A program made the translations under genes and the position numbers. 18,413 bases of DNA from Methanobacteriota archaeon (GTDB taxonomy: Archaea; Hydrothermarchaeota; Hydrothermarchaeia; Hydrothermarchaeales; JAADFM01), in contig JAADFM010000009.1 in assembly GCA_013152845.1 (NCBI GenBank), positions 1-18,413 on the forward strand. Reading direction: 5' to 3'. This document shows, one piece after another, positions 7,400 through 14,864 of this stretch (within the stretch, counting starts at the first letter, position 1; each line of letters opens with the position of its first letter). The notes below the pieces were generated by a model, which did not search any database, was not told the origin of the DNA, and was given only the letters and a program-made list of their open reading frames with translations.

Positions 7400-7406
7400 C
7401 CCATTT

Positions 7407-7423
7407 GGATAACATTTGTATCC
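7407..7423. repeat. Inverted repeat GGATA-N7-TATCC upstream of the large btuF-like gene
   Basis: GGATA (7407-7411) and TATCC (7419-7423) are perfect inverted arms with a 7-bp spacer. They lie between the cbiZ stop and the TATA box at 7430-7438, and GGATA recurs at 7429-7433. This could be an operator or a weak stem behind cbiZ. The arms are short, so the call is tentative. Confidence 0.3.
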
Positions 7424-7429
7424 GGAAAG

Positions 7430-7438
7430 GATAAATAT
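7430..7438 (+). promoter_or_regulatory. TATA-box promoter of the large BtuF-like gene
   Basis: GATAAATAT, preceded by GGAAAG, is centred about 28 bp upstream of the ATG at 7462. The spacing implies a leaderless transcript starting separately from btuF-cbiZ. Confidence 0.55.
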
Positions 7439-7461
7439 GATGGGGCCTCTGTCTCTGCACC

Positions 7462-9888
7462 ATGAAGAGGTTCCTGCCCATCGCGCTCGTCCTCCTGCTT
7501 GCAGCGGCGGTCCATGCCTCGCCCGAGATAACGGCATGGTACAACAACGCCACAGGCGACAACTCCACCGCCATCTCGGTCCGCTCCGGTGACGGCGTGT
7601 TCTTCCAGGTCGAGGCCAACGAGACCGTGAACTGGACCTGGACCCTGGACGGTCTGGACCAGGGAAACGACCTGGCCAACTGGAGCCACACCTTCACGCT
7701 GCCCGGCACCTGCACGGTAGGTGTGGTGGGCACAAACCTCAACGGCACCACCCGGGCCCTCAACTGGACCGTCAACGTCACGGTGCCCCCGGTGATAACC
7801 TCCTGGGGCAACAACAAGACCGGCAACGCCTCCCTGGCCTTCCGGGTCCTGGCCGGGGAGACCGTCCTCTTCAACGCCTCCGCTGACCAGACCATCACCA
7901 CCTGGAACTGGAGCCTAAACGGCCAAGACCAGGGCAACAACCAGCCCGCCTGGAACTACACCTTCCCCACCTACGGACATCAGCGTCCGCGGCTCAAACC
8001 TCAACGGGAGCACCCAGGCAATCAACTGGACGGTATCCTCGACCCTTGAGTTCACCGACGCCCTGGGCAACAACGTCTCCATCTCGGAGGAACCCCGGCG
8101 CATCGTCTCCCTGGCCCCCAGCAACACCGAGATACTCTTCGCCCTGGGCCTGGGGGCAAAGGTGGTGGGGGTCACCGACTACTGCAACTACCCCCCCGAG
8201 GCCTCGACCAGGGAAAAGGTGGGCGGGTACTGGAACCCCAGCGTTGAGCTGGTTGAGAACCTCACCCCCGACCTCATCCTGGCCTCCTCGGGCAACGACC
8301 TCACGACAGTCAACAAGCTCGTCACGGACTGCCAGACCCTCAACTGCACCGTGGTCGGCCTCAAGGCCTCTACCCTGGAGGACATAACCGCCAACATCAG
8401 GACCGTGGCAAGGCTGGGCAACGTGGATTCCACCGCCCTGGTCCAGGACATCACCCAGAGGGTGAACGCCGTTGAGGGCAGCACCAGCGGCATACCCGAG
8501 AACCTGAGGAAGAAGACCTTCTACGTCATCTGGGACTCGCCCCTCTACACCGGCGGGAACGGGACCTTTGCCCACGACCTCATCGTGACGGGGGCAGCAA
8601 CATCGCCTCCAACATCAGCGGGTGGGCGGTGATGAACGCCGAGGTGGTCCTGGCCCTGAACCCGGAGGTCATCATCTGCTCTGGCATGGGCGGAAGCGGC
8701 GCCACCATATGCAGCAACATCCAGTCCGACCCCGTCCTCCAGCTCACCGCCGCGGTGGGCAACGGGAACATGTTCGTCATCGGCGACCCAAACATCATCG
8801 AGCGCCCGGGACCCCGCATCGCCTCCGGCCTGGAGACCGTCTACGCCATCCTGAACTTCCTCTCCGGGGACGTGAACTCCACCCAGGTCCGGATAACCTC
8901 GCCCCAGGCAGGCAGCTACGAGGCAGGCTCCACCATCACCCTGACCTACAGCACCGATGCCGCAAACCCGGTGGCCTTCTACAGGCTGGACAGCGGCTTC
9001 ATCACCTCCTTTGAAAACAGCGCCGTGACCATCTCACCATCCACCGGGAGCCACACCCTCACAGTCTGGGTCAGGGACGGCAGCGGCGGCTGGGGGATGG
9101 ATGCGGTCTCCTTCACGGTGAACCCGCCCCCCTCGCCGTCCTCAGGCGGCGGCGGTGGCAGCAGCCCCGTCGAGGAGGAGGTGATAACCGTCGAGACCGG
9201 GCCGGGCAGGGCCGTGGTCACCATCCCGGAAATCAGGGCAGGTAGCACGGCCTCCATCCAGGTCCCGGAGGAGGAGGACGTGCCCCTTACCGAAATCGTT
9301 CTGAAGGCCAAGCTCCTCGTCAAGGATGCCAGGATAACCGCCTCCACGCTGGATGCCCGGCCCGGTGACGTCCCCGCACCCCGGGGGGCCGTGTACCGCT
9401 ACCTGGACATCAGCGCGGAGGGCATCTCCGACCGGGACGTGGATGACCTGACCTTCAGGTTCAGGGTGGACCGGACGTGGCTCTCGGATGGGGTTGACCC
9501 ATCAAGCGTCAGACTGGAGAGGTTCCACGACGGACAGTGGCAGGAGCTGGAGACCACGAGACTGAGGGAGGACCCCACCTATATCTACTATTCCGCAGGT
9601 TCACCGGGCCTCTCCTATTTCGCCATCACCGGGGAGGGTACGGTCCAGGAGGAGACCCCGGCCCCCGTGCAGACCCAGGAGCCGTCGAGCCCGCCTGCCA
9701 CAACGGAAGTCCCGGGCACCCCGAACCCGGTGACCCTGCCCCAGGCAGCGGAACCGGGGGCACCCCTGCCACCTGACGATGCCCCGGAGGGCAAGGGGAT
9801 ATGCGGCCCCACACTGGTAGCGGTTGTGGGACTTCTCCCGATAGTATTTAAAGGGGCCTCGGCCAGAAGAAGACCTGGTAGAAGATGA
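7462..9888 (+). CDS. Large BtuF-like surface corrinoid receptor, interrupted by two frameshifts
   Basis: With one base removed near 7966-7969 and one added near 8590-8594, this region reads as a single protein of about 808 residues. As given it breaks into 7462-8049, a middle frame to 8632, and 8629-9888. Order of parts: signal peptide (MKRFLPIALVLLLAAAVHAS); two related ~85-residue Ig-like repeats rich in N-glycosylation sequons (7519-7790 and 7791-8045); a full BtuF-type receptor (about 8050-8880); an Ig-like domain (ITSPQAGSYEAGSTITLTYS); a Ser/Gly linker; a PGF-pre-PGF-like domain (about 9171-9640); a Pro/Thr-rich stalk; and a CGP-CTERM-like tail (GKGICGPTLVAVVGLLP plus basic residues). 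It would be exported, glycosylated and C-terminally anchored. The stop overlaps the btuC start as ATGA. Frame-conserved homology throughout suggests either a very recent lesion or sequence error. Confidence 0.8.
7966..7969 (+). other. Frameshift 1 in the large BtuF-like gene (probable extra C in a short C run)
   Basis: Homology passes from frame 1 (WNYTFP) to frame 2 (TDISVRGSNLNGS) here. Comparison with the first Ig-like repeat (WSHTFTLPG...VGTNLNGT) shows the two halves belong together. Dropping one C from TTCCCCACC joins them as YTFPPTDISV. Without correction, translation ends at 8049. Confidence 0.7.
8590..8594 (+). other. Frameshift 2 in the large BtuF-like gene (probable missing G in a G run)
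   Basis: Homology returns from frame 2 (GTFAHDLIV) to frame 1 (GGSNIASNISG). Adding one G to the five-G run restores a reading equivalent to DLIETAGGENVA of the neighbouring BtuF. The two indels are opposite in sign and together restore the original frame. Confidence 0.7.
9796..9888 (+). other. CGP-CTERM-like C-terminal anchoring/sorting signal
   Basis: The last 30 residues of the large BtuF-like protein are GKGICGPT, then a short hydrophobic helix (LVAVVGLLPIVF), then a basic cluster (ARRRPGRR). This tripartite signal behind a Pro/Thr-rich stalk matches the CGP-CTERM type known mainly from Thermococcales surface proteins. In that class the invariant Cys is a presumed lipidation or processing point. 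Confidence 0.6.
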
Positions 9889-10931
9889 CGGAAGAATACA
9901 TGGAGCGCTTCTGGCGCTGGCGGGTGCTGACCCTGGCCCTGGCAGGTGTCCTGTTCCTGGTTATCGTAGGCGCTACCGCCGTGGGGCCCGTGGACATCCC
10001 GCCGGTGAAGGTGGCGGGAATCCTCCTTGCGAAGCTGCCTGCCGTCGGCGGTCTTGCCGGTGCCTCATGGACCCCGGTGGAGGAGAACATCGTCCTCCAG
10101 GTGCGGCTTCCCAGGATCATCCTGGGTGCCCTTGTGGGCTCGGCCCTCGCGGTGGCGGGCACGGCCATGCAGGGCCTCTTCAAGAACCCAATGGCCGACC
10201 CCTACGTCATCGGCATATCCTCCGGTGCGGCCCTGGGGGCCACCCTGGCCATCGTTTCCGGGGTCCACGGCGGCTTCTCCCTGCCGGCTGCGGCCTTCCT
10301 GGGAGCCCTGGCTGCGGCCTTCCTGGTCTACTACATCGCCAGGGAGGACGGCGCCATGAGGATGGAGACCCTCCTCCTTTCGGGCATCGCGGTGGCCATA
10401 TTCTTCTCGGCCCTGGCATCCCTTTTCATGTACCTGGCCGGGGAGGACCTCCACCGGATAGTCTTCTGGCTCATGGGGGGGCTGTGGGCCCGGGGATGGG
10501 AGCACGTGAAGGTGGCGGCCCTGCCCATCCTGGCAGGCTCTGCGGGCATCCACGTCTTCGCCCGGGAGCTCAACGCCATGCAGATGGGGGAGGAGGCCGC
10601 CGTGGGGCTGGGCATTGACATCGAGGAGGTGAAGAAGGTCCTCCTGGCCCTCTCGGCCCTCGTCGCCGGGGTGGCGGTCTCGGTGAGCGGCATCATCGGG
10701 TTCGTGGGGCTGGTCATCCCGCACATGGTGCGCCTGGTTGTGGGGCCGGACCACCGCATCCTGGTGCCCGCCGCCGCCCTGGTCGGGGCATCCTTCCTCA
10801 TCCTGGCGGATACCGCTGCCCGCAGCATCATCTCCCCGGCGGAGCTGCCGGTGGGCATCATCACCGCCTTCCTGGGGGCGCCCTTCTTCATCTACCTCCT
10901 GCGCAGGCGCCGGGGGGTGGGACCATACTAG
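9885..10931 (+). CDS. btuC: BtuC-type corrinoid ABC transporter permease (FecCD family)
   Basis: This 348-residue permease of the FecCD/BtuC family has about ten hydrophobic helices. Family landmarks are LQVRLPRIILGALVGSALAVAGTAMQG (near 65-91), NPMADPYVIGISSGAALGA, the cytoplasmic coupling loop with GIDIEEVKK, GIIGFVGLVIPHMVRLVVGPDHR and the C-terminal LPVGIITAFLGAPFFIYLL. Length is typical. The ATG overlaps the stop of the large BtuF-like gene (ATGA), so the two are likely co-translated, which ties that receptor to this permease. The btuD gene begins 3 nt after the stop. Confidence 0.93.
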   Translation: MTEEYMERFWRWRVLTLALAGVLFLVIVGATAVGPVDIPPVKVAGILLAKLPAVGGLAGASWTPVEENIVLQVRLPRIILGALVGSALAVAGTAMQGLFKNPMADPYVIGISSGAALGATLAIVSGVHGGFSLPAAAFLGALAAAFLVYYIAREDGAMRMETLLLSGIAVAIFFSALASLFMYLAGEDLHRIVFWLMGGLWARGWEHVKVAALPILAGSAGIHVFARELNAMQMGEEAAVGLGIDIEEVKKVLLALSALVAGVAVSVSGIIGFVGLVIPHMVRLVVGPDHRILVPAAALVGASFLILADTAARSIISPAELPVGIITAFLGAPFFIYLLRRRRGVGPY

Positions 10932-10933
10932 AC

Positions 10934-12205
10934 GTGGAAGGGGTCACCTGCTATTACGGGGCCATGCGGGTCCTGAAGGAGGCCAGCCTCTCTGCCGGGG
11001 ACGGGGAGATATTCGGCATCATCGGCCCCAACGGCTCAGGCAAGACCACCCTCCTGCGGTGCATCAGCCAGCTCTTAAAGCCCCGGGCGGGCAGGGTGGT
11101 CATGGACGAGAGAGACCTGGCCGGGCTCGGGAAGCGGGAGCTGGCCAGGGAGGTGGCCGCCGTTACCCAGGGCCAGCCCGCGGACATCCTCTTCACCGCC
11201 CTGGACGTGGTCATGATGGGCCGCATCCCGCACCTGGGGAGGTTCCAGCGGGAGTCCGGGAAGGACCTGGAGGTGGCCCGAAAGGCCATGGAGAGGACCG
11301 GCACCTGGCACTTCGCCAACCGGCCTGTCAACGAGCTTTCAGGCGGGGAGCGCCAGCGGGTCTTCATCGCCCGGGCCCTGGCCCAGGAGCCGAAACTCCT
11401 CCTCCTCGACGAGCCCACATCCAACCTGGACATCTGCGCCCAGCTGGACATCCTGAACCTCATCAGGGGGATGGCCGATGACGAGGGCCTGACCGTCCTG
11501 GTGGCCCTCCACGACCTGAACCTGGCGGCCCGCTACTGCGACAGGATGGCCCTCCTCAGCCGGGGGGAGGTCACCGCCCTGGGGCGGCCGGAGGAGGTCC
11601 TGACCCCGGCCAACATCAAACGCGCCTTCGGCATCGAGGTGGCGGTGCGCCGCCACGAACTCACCTCCACCCTCTACATCACCCCCATTCAGCCCGCGGT
11701 GAGGGCGGCCTCGGGCAGGGGCAGGCGGGTCCACCTCATATGCGGCGCGGGCACCGGCTCCCGACTGATGAACATCCTGTCCGGCAGGGGCTACCTGGTG
11801 ACGGCAGGGGTCCTCAACGTCCTGGACACCGACCACGAGACCGCCAGGACCCTGGGCCTGGAGGTGGTGGAGGAGGCGCCCTTCTCGCCCATCACGGAGG
11901 CGGCCCACAAGGCCAACCTGCGCCTCATCGAGGAGGCGGAGGCGGTGGTCCTCACCTCCCCGCCCGTAGGGCCCGGCAACCTCCTGAACCTGAAGGCCGC
12001 AAGATATGCCCAGGAGATGGGCATCCCCCTGGTGATATACCGTGAATCCGCCGGGGAGGGCCATGATTTCGTCTATGAAAAGGGCAGGCGGATTATGGAG
12101 GAGATAAAGGAGGCCGGGGCAGAGGAGGCATCCGCCCCCGTTCAACTGACGGCGGTTCTGGAGGGTCTGCTGGACGGGCCGGGACCCGCCCATACGAAGG
12201 TTTAA
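10934..12205 (+). CDS. btuD: BtuD-type corrinoid ABC ATPase with C-terminal extension domain
   Basis: Residues 1-255 of this 423-residue protein form an ABC ATPase: Walker A GPNGSGKTT (31-39), Q-loop Q79/Q81 region, signature LSGGERQR (135-142), Walker B LLLLDEP (155-161), and H-loop H193 in ALHDLN. This ends with the normal FecE/BtuD tail (GIEVAVRRHELTSTLYITP). Residues from about 263 to 423 are extra: a predicted Rossmann-like alpha/beta domain starting RRVHLICGAGTGSRLM, with a glycine-rich loop, an acidic middle and AVVLTSPPVGPGNLLNL. GTG at 10934 is the only reasonable start codon, since no ATG or TTG lies before it in frame near btuC. The extension may bind a nucleotide or corrinoid and regulate import. 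That is inference. Confidence 0.9.
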   Translation: MEGVTCYYGAMRVLKEASLSAGDGEIFGIIGPNGSGKTTLLRCISQLLKPRAGRVVMDERDLAGLGKRELAREVAAVTQGQPADILFTALDVVMMGRIPHLGRFQRESGKDLEVARKAMERTGTWHFANRPVNELSGGERQRVFIARALAQEPKLLLLDEPTSNLDICAQLDILNLIRGMADDEGLTVLVALHDLNLAARYCDRMALLSRGEVTALGRPEEVLTPANIKRAFGIEVAVRRHELTSTLYITPIQPAVRAASGRGRRVHLICGAGTGSRLMNILSGRGYLVTAGVLNVLDTDHETARTLGLEVVEEAPFSPITEAAHKANLRLIEEAEAVVLTSPPVGPGNLLNLKAARYAQEMGIPLVIYRESAGEGHDFVYEKGRRIMEEIKEAGAEEASAPVQLTAVLEGLLDGPGPAHTKV

Positions 12206-12208
12206 TAG
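12201..12208 (+). promoter_or_regulatory. Possible TATA box of cbiX
   Basis: TTTAATAG, overlapping the btuD stop codon, would start transcription near 12231. That leaves a short leader with GGGAG (12232-12236) before the ATG at 12247. Confidence 0.35.
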
Positions 12209-12246
12209 TTGCAGCCGACAAAGGCATCCCTGGGAGAGTGAAGGCA

Positions 12247-12654
12247 ATGGCAGAGACAGGCATCGTGCTGGTGGGCCACGGTTCCCTGAGGCCTGAGACA
12301 AAGAGGGCCTATGAGGAGCTGGCAGAGAAGGTGGCCGCGGGTTCCGGCAGGGCCGTGAGGGTGGGATACCTCCAGGGCCAGGAGCCGAACCTGAAGGCCG
12401 CCGTGGAGGGCATGGTCCGCGAGGGGTTCTCCAGGATTGCCGTAATCCCCCTTTTCGTCATGCCCGGGGCCCATGTAAACGAGGACATACCCGTCCTGCT
12501 GGGCCTTGAAGAGGGGGAGGTCCCGGACTATGGATACGGGAAGGTGGAGGTGCCGGAGGGTGTGGAGGTCCTCTACGGGAGGCACCTGGGGGCCGATGAC
12601 AGGCTGGTGGATATCGTCCTGGACAGGATCAGGGAGGTCCTGGAACATTGTTAG
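12247..12654 (+). CDS. cbiX: Small sirohydrochlorin cobaltochelatase CbiX(S)
   Basis: This protein is about 135 residues, the length of archaeal CbiX-S, which inserts cobalt into sirohydrochlorin in anaerobic cobalamin synthesis. The two metal-handling histidines of the family lie in VLVGHGS (H11) and FVMPGAHVNEDIP (H77). GYLQGQEPNLKAAVEGMVREG between them is typical. The ATG at 12247 follows GGGAG at a spacing of 10. A GTG at 12238 would add three residues. A nickel chelatase for coenzyme F430 (CfbA) is a close homologue, and CbiX-S and CfbA are hard to tell apart by sequence, so the true metal may be Co or Ni. Confidence 0.88.
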   Translation: MAETGIVLVGHGSLRPETKRAYEELAEKVAAGSGRAVRVGYLQGQEPNLKAAVEGMVREGFSRIAVIPLFVMPGAHVNEDIPVLLGLEEGEVPDYGYGKVEVPEGVEVLYGRHLGADDRLVDIVLDRIREVLEHC

Positions 12655-12667
12655 CCATAGGACTAAC
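12650..12667 (+). repeat. Short inverted repeat at the cbiX stop
   Basis: GTTAG (12650-12654) and CTAAC (12663-12667) are inverted, and inner CC/GG pairs can extend the stem with one bulged A, followed by TATTT. It overlaps the cbiX stop codon and could be a weak terminator or an operator ahead of cobT. Support is the base pairing only. Confidence 0.25.
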
Positions 12668-12682
12668 TATTTCCCTTACCGC

Positions 12683-12693
12683 TTAATATTTAA
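12683..12693 (+). promoter_or_regulatory. TATA-box promoter of cobT
   Basis: TTAATATTTAA is centred 29 bp upstream of the ATG at 12717. It lies in a low-GC pocket within otherwise GC-rich sequence and probably starts a cobT-cobD-Cys-rich gene transcript. Confidence 0.55.
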
Positions 12694-12701
12694 GGCACCG
12701 A

Positions 12702-12712
12702 GGTGAGTCACC
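12702..12712. promoter_or_regulatory. Perfect 5-1-5 palindrome between the cobT TATA box and start codon
   Basis: GGTGA-G-TCACC is a perfect inverted repeat with a single central base, just upstream of the expected transcription start. It could be an operator. Alternatively GGTGA simply serves as a Shine-Dalgarno site (spacing about 10) if a short leader exists. Confidence 0.35.
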
Positions 12713-12716
12713 ACCC

Positions 12717-13772
12717 ATGGAACTGATAGAAGACTGCATAGGAAGAATCGCCCCCCCGGACGGGAGGGCCATGGAGGATGCCAGGAAGAGGCAGGACCAG
12801 CTGACCAAACCCAGGGGGTCCCTGGGTGTCCTGGAGGAGCTCTCCGTTAAGCTTGCGGGCATCACCGGGCGCCTGGACCCTCCCCTGGAGGAGAAGGTCA
12901 TCTTCACCATGGCAGGCGACCACGGTGTGGCCCTGGAGGGGGTGAGCGCCTACCCCAGGGAGGTGACCCCGCAGATGGTCCTGAACTTCTTGAACGGCGG
13001 TGCCGGTATAAACGTCCTGGCACGCCACGTCGGGGCCGAGGTCGAGGTGGTGGACATGGGTGTGGACTTCGAGTTCGAGCCCGGCCTCGGCGTCATCGAC
13101 AAGAAGGTTGCCAGGGGCACAAGGAACATGACCGAAGGCCCGGCCATGACCCGGGAGCAGGCCGCACGGGCGGTGGAGGCCGGCATCGAGGTCGTGGAAG
13201 AGCGCCTTGGGAGGGGCCTCGAGCTCGCCGGCACCGGGGACATGGGCATCGGGAACACCACCCCGTCGGCAGCCATCGCCGCGGCCATGACCGGGGCCGG
13301 AGTGGAGGAGGTCACAGGCCGGGGCACCGGCATCGACGATGCCGCCTTCAGGAGAAAGGTGGCCGTCATCGAGAAGGCGCTGGAGGTCAACCGGCCCGAC
13401 CCTTCCGACCCCCTGGACGTCCTGGCAAAGGTGGGCGGCTTCGAGATAGGGGGTATTGCAGGCGCCATCCTGGGGTGCGCGGCCAACCGCATCCCGGTGG
13501 TCATCGACGGGTTCATCTCCGGGGCCGCTGCCCTGATAGCCACCGGCCTTGCGCCGCAGGCAAAGGACTACATCATCCCGGCCCACTGCTCGGTGGAGGC
13601 AGGCCACAGACTCGTCCTGGAGCACATGGGCCTGCGCCCCCTCCTGGACCTGGACATGCGCCTGGGAGAGGGCACCGGTGCCGCGCTGGGGATGGGTATC
13701 GTGGAGGCGGCGGTGAAGGTCCTGAACGAGATGGCCACCTTCGAGGAGGCCGGGGTGACAGACAGGGAGTGA
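12717..13772 (+). CDS. cobT: Nicotinate-nucleotide--dimethylbenzimidazole phosphoribosyltransferase CobT (bacterial type)
   Basis: CobT makes the alpha-ribotide of the lower-ligand base for cobalamin assembly. This 351-residue protein has the bacterial CobT signatures: [12 protein letters not shown] (near 31-42), [57 protein letters not shown] and [13 protein letters not shown]318 in that last motif corresponds to the catalytic Glu317 of Salmonella CobT. Length and full-length colinearity fit the bacterial enzyme (about 350), whereas many archaea use the more distant TIGR00303-type homologue, so transfer from bacteria is possible. It is followed 3 nt later by cobD. No frameshift or missing active residue was found. 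Confidence 0.93.
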   Translation: MELIEDCIGRIAPPDGRAMEDARKRQDQLTKPRGSLGVLEELSVKLAGITGRLDPPLEEKVIFTMAGDHGVALEGVSAYPREVTPQMVLNFLNGGAGINVLARHVGAEVEVVDMGVDFEFEPGLGVIDKKVARGTRNMTEGPAMTREQAARAVEAGIEVVEERLGRGLELAGTGDMGIGNTTPSAAIAAAMTGAGVEEVTGRGTGIDDAAFRRKVAVIEKALEVNRPDPSDPLDVLAKVGGFEIGGIAGAILGCAANRIPVVIDGFISGAAALIATGLAPQAKDYIIPAHCSVEAGHRLVLEHMGLRPLLDLDMRLGEGTGAALGMGIVEAAVKVLNEMATFEEAGVTDRE

Positions 13773-13775
13773 ACC

Positions 13776-14864
13776 GTGAACGAGGAGACCATACCCAGAA
13801 GGATCAAAGAGGCCAGAAAGGCGGTCCACGGCGGGGATTCTTTCCGCTACGGGGACGTGGTGGACTTCAGCTCCAACGTGAACCCCTTCGGCCCGTCGAG
13901 GAAGGCCGTGGCAGCCCTCCGGGCCGCCGCCGGGGATATCCGGGATTACCCGGACCCGGACTCGGTTGAGCTCAAGGAGGGCATGGCGGCCTATCTGGGC
14001 GTGGCCCCGGAATCTGTAACGGTGGGCAACGGCTCCACCGAGGTCATCAAGAACTTCTGCGAGGTCTTCATCCGCCCCGGGGACAGGGTCCTCCTGCCGG
14101 TCCCGACCTTCTCGGAGTACCGGGTGTATCTGGACCTCTATGGGGCCGAGGTGGCCGTGCTGCCCCTGGGGAGGGACTTCAGCCTGCCCGTGGAGGAGAT
14201 AAAGGAAGGGATGGAAGGGGCCAGGGCGGTGTTCCTGTGCAGCCCCAACAACCCCACGGGCCGGCTCATCCCGGAAGGGGACCTGGAGGATATCCTGGAG
14301 ACGGCAGAGAGGCAAGGGGTCCTGGTCTTCCTTGATGAGGCCTATATCGAGTTTACAGAGGGCAGGAGCCTGTGCAGGAGGGCCGCGGCATCCCCCAACC
14401 TCTTCGTGCTGCGCTCGCTGACCAAGTTCTTCTCCCTGGCGGGCCTGCGGGTGGGGTTCGGGGTGGCGTGCCCGGAGCTGATTGAGTATGTGGAAAAGGT
14501 CCGCATCCCCTGGAACGTGAACCGGCTGGCCGCCGCCGCGGCCCTGGCATCCCTGGAGGACAGGAAGTTCATTGAGGAGGCGCGGGCGAAGGTGCGAAAG
14601 GAAAGGGCCTTCCTGGGGAAGGGACTCTCGGCGCTTTTCCAGGTGGTCCCGTCGGACGCCCACTTCTTCCTGACCAGCCTGGAAGGGAGGGGGATTACCG
14701 CCCCGGAACTCAGGGAGGCCCTCTTGGAGAGGGGCATCCTGATACGGGACTGCTCCTCCTTCGAGGGCCTGGGCGGGGACTATTTCCGGGTCTCCATCAG
14801 GAAGCGGGGGGAGAACCGCCTCCTCCTCGGGGCCTTGAGGGACGTGGTGGAGGGCCGGGGATGA
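13776..14864 (+). CDS. cobD: Threonine-phosphate decarboxylase CobD (PLP-dependent, HisC-like)
   Basis: This is a 362-residue fold-type I PLP enzyme. VDFSSNVNPFGPS (29-41) is the CobD-type start motif. CSPNNPTG (155-162), FLDEAYIEF (185-193) and SLTKFFSLAGLRVGFG (214-229, with PLP-binding K216) complete the cofactor site, and YFRVSIRKRGENRLLL holds the carboxylate-binding Arg. CobD decarboxylates L-threonine-O-3-phosphate to (R)-1-aminopropan-2-ol phosphate, the linker of the nucleotide loop. Histidinol-phosphate aminotransferase is the nearest alternative. Position 3 nt after cobT, and the SSNVNPFGP motif, favour CobD. Start is GTG at 13776. The stop overlaps the next gene as ATGA. Confidence 0.87.
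   Translation: MNEETIPRRIKEARKAVHGGDSFRYGDVVDFSSNVNPFGPSRKAVAALRAAAGDIRDYPDPDSVELKEGMAAYLGVAPESVTVGNGSTEVIKNFCEVFIRPGDRVLLPVPTFSEYRVYLDLYGAEVAVLPLGRDFSLPVEEIKEGMEGARAVFLCSPNNPTGRLIPEGDLEDILETAERQGVLVFLDEAYIEFTEGRSLCRRAAASPNLFVLRSLTKFFSLAGLRVGFGVACPELIEYVEKVRIPWNVNRLAAAAALASLEDRKFIEEARAKVRKERAFLGKGLSALFQVVPSDAHFFLTSLEGRGITAPELREALLERGILIRDCSSFEGLGGDYFRVSIRKRGENRLLLGALRDVVEGRG

Noticed and set aside
7966..8594. Programmed ribosomal frameshifting in the large BtuF-like gene
   Set aside because: There is no classic slippery heptamer or strong downstream structure that I can see, and two opposite events would both be needed. Single-base sequence errors or fresh mutations are simpler.
11339..12301. 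A 320-codon minus-strand open frame opposite the btuD end and cbiX
   Set aside because: It is antisense to the ABC signature and C-terminal domain coding, with composition typical of reverse-strand GC-rich shadows.
12708..14663. A 651-codon open frame on the minus strand opposite cobT and cobD
   Set aside because: It is antisense to two strongly conserved enzymes, its product is His/Gly/Pro/Arg-rich with no recognisable domain, and such frames arise in GC-rich DNA because third positions are G or C.
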